Assembly: GCA_030638325.1 (NCBI GenBank)
Contig: DAOWEV010000171.1
Coordinates: forward strand, 1 to 6,538
From: Bacteroidales bacterium
GTDB taxonomy: Bacteria > Bacteroidota > Bacteroidia > Bacteroidales > JAGOPY01
Reading direction: 5' to 3'
DNA length: 6,538 nucleotides
The notes beneath the pieces were generated by a model that searched no databases, was not told where the DNA came from, and worked only from the letters and a program-made list of their open reading frames with translations. The position numbers and the translations under genes are program-made. Positions 6,362 to 6,538 of this stretch are shown here, piece by piece; position 1 is the stretch's first letter, and each line of letters opens with the position of its first letter.

Positions 6362-6538
6362 CTCAACTCTTATCTCTCACATCTTCGGTCTTCCGTCTTC
6401 CGACTTCGGACTTCTCTCAACTCTCAAATCTCAACTCTCAACTCTCTCACATCTTCGGTCTTCCGCCTTCCGACTTCGGACTTCTCTCAACTCTCTCACA
6501 TCTTCGGTCTTCCGTCTTCCGACTTCGGACTTCTCTCA
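6362..6538. repeat. Pyrimidine-rich heptad array with three copies of a 47-bp repeat
   Basis: From about 6362 the sequence can be cut into consecutive 7-base units, mostly beginning CTTC, CAAC or CTC, in one register up to the window end. Within it a 47-bp block occurs three times: 6373-6419, 6443-6489 and 6492-6538. Copies 1 and 3 are identical; copy 2 differs at one base (C at 6466 where copy 1 has T at 6396). Copy starts are 70 and 49 bases apart, both multiples of seven. Each block holds a small inverted repeat, TCCGA-CT-TCGGA. The array is cut by the window edge, so its full length is unknown. Confidence 0.93.

Larger units (their letters stand above)
6181..6538. other. Gene-free right end filled with promoter and repeats
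   Basis: These 358 bases hold no credible gene. In order they contain the fabG leader and candidate promoter, a 7-bp tandem array (6216-6271), a spacer with a bulged hairpin (6300-6325), a stretch of about 35 bases with nothing recognisable, and a pyrimidine-rich heptad array running off the window edge from about 6362. Composition in the last part is strongly strand-biased: C and T dominate the + strand. Confidence 0.8.

Noticed and set aside
6373..6538. CRISPR-like array: three near-identical 47-bp repeats
   Set aside because: Intervals between copies are 23 and 2 bases and consist of the same heptads as the repeats. There are no unique equal-length spacers and no cas gene in the window.
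1..6538. tRNA, rRNA, insertion sequence, integrase or defence-system genes
   Set aside because: No cloverleaf-like or rRNA-like segment was seen by eye, no transposase or integrase motif occurs in any real reading frame, and all sizeable genes have an ordinary chromosomal explanation.

Overview
The window looks like chromosomal DNA of a member of the Bacteroidota, probably an uncultured environmental Bacteroidales-type genome. The evidence is indirect. The gene families are typical of that phylum: a VWA membrane protein starting with a YPAWF segment, a secreted DUF3108-like/TapB-family protein, a Ste24-type M48 peptidase and FabG. Starts lack strong Shine-Dalgarno sequences, there is a perfect match to the Bacteroidota -7 promoter element ahead of fabG, and the spacers are filled with short low-complexity and palindromic repeats. 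No 16S or other marker gene is present, so the assignment is an inference.

Layout from left to right. A trypsin-like/HtrA-type serine peptidase on the + strand (3-995) starts at the window edge, so its true N-terminus may lie outside. It converges on four consecutive minus-strand genes, and a perfect 24-bp palindrome (1035-1058) sits between the 3' ends. In transcription order (right to left) the minus-strand genes are fabG (6180-5434), a secreted DUF3108-like protein (5363-4668), a 700-residue VWA membrane protein with a TTG start (4610-2508), and an integral-membrane M48 zinc peptidase (2311-1073). The first three genes are separated by 70 and 57 bases. The last two are separated by 196 bases of repeats.

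Annotation suggests three envelope proteins (one secreted, two membrane-bound) next to one cytoplasmic fatty-acid synthesis enzyme. The VWA and DUF3108-like genes could be co-transcribed. Nothing in the sequence proves that all four act in one pathway, and FabG is most simply read as a housekeeping neighbour.

The most unusual part is the non-coding DNA. Every low-complexity array here has a period of exactly seven bases, although the unit sequences differ: GTTGCAG (partly inverted into a hairpin), CCTAATT, TTAACGA passing into TTTAAGA, and a pyrimidine-rich CTTCGGA-type array at the right edge. In that last array even the 49- and 70-base spacings of a 47-bp repeat are multiples of seven. I found no CRISPR, insertion sequence, tRNA, rRNA or defence system, and the coding part looks like an ordinary chromosomal region.
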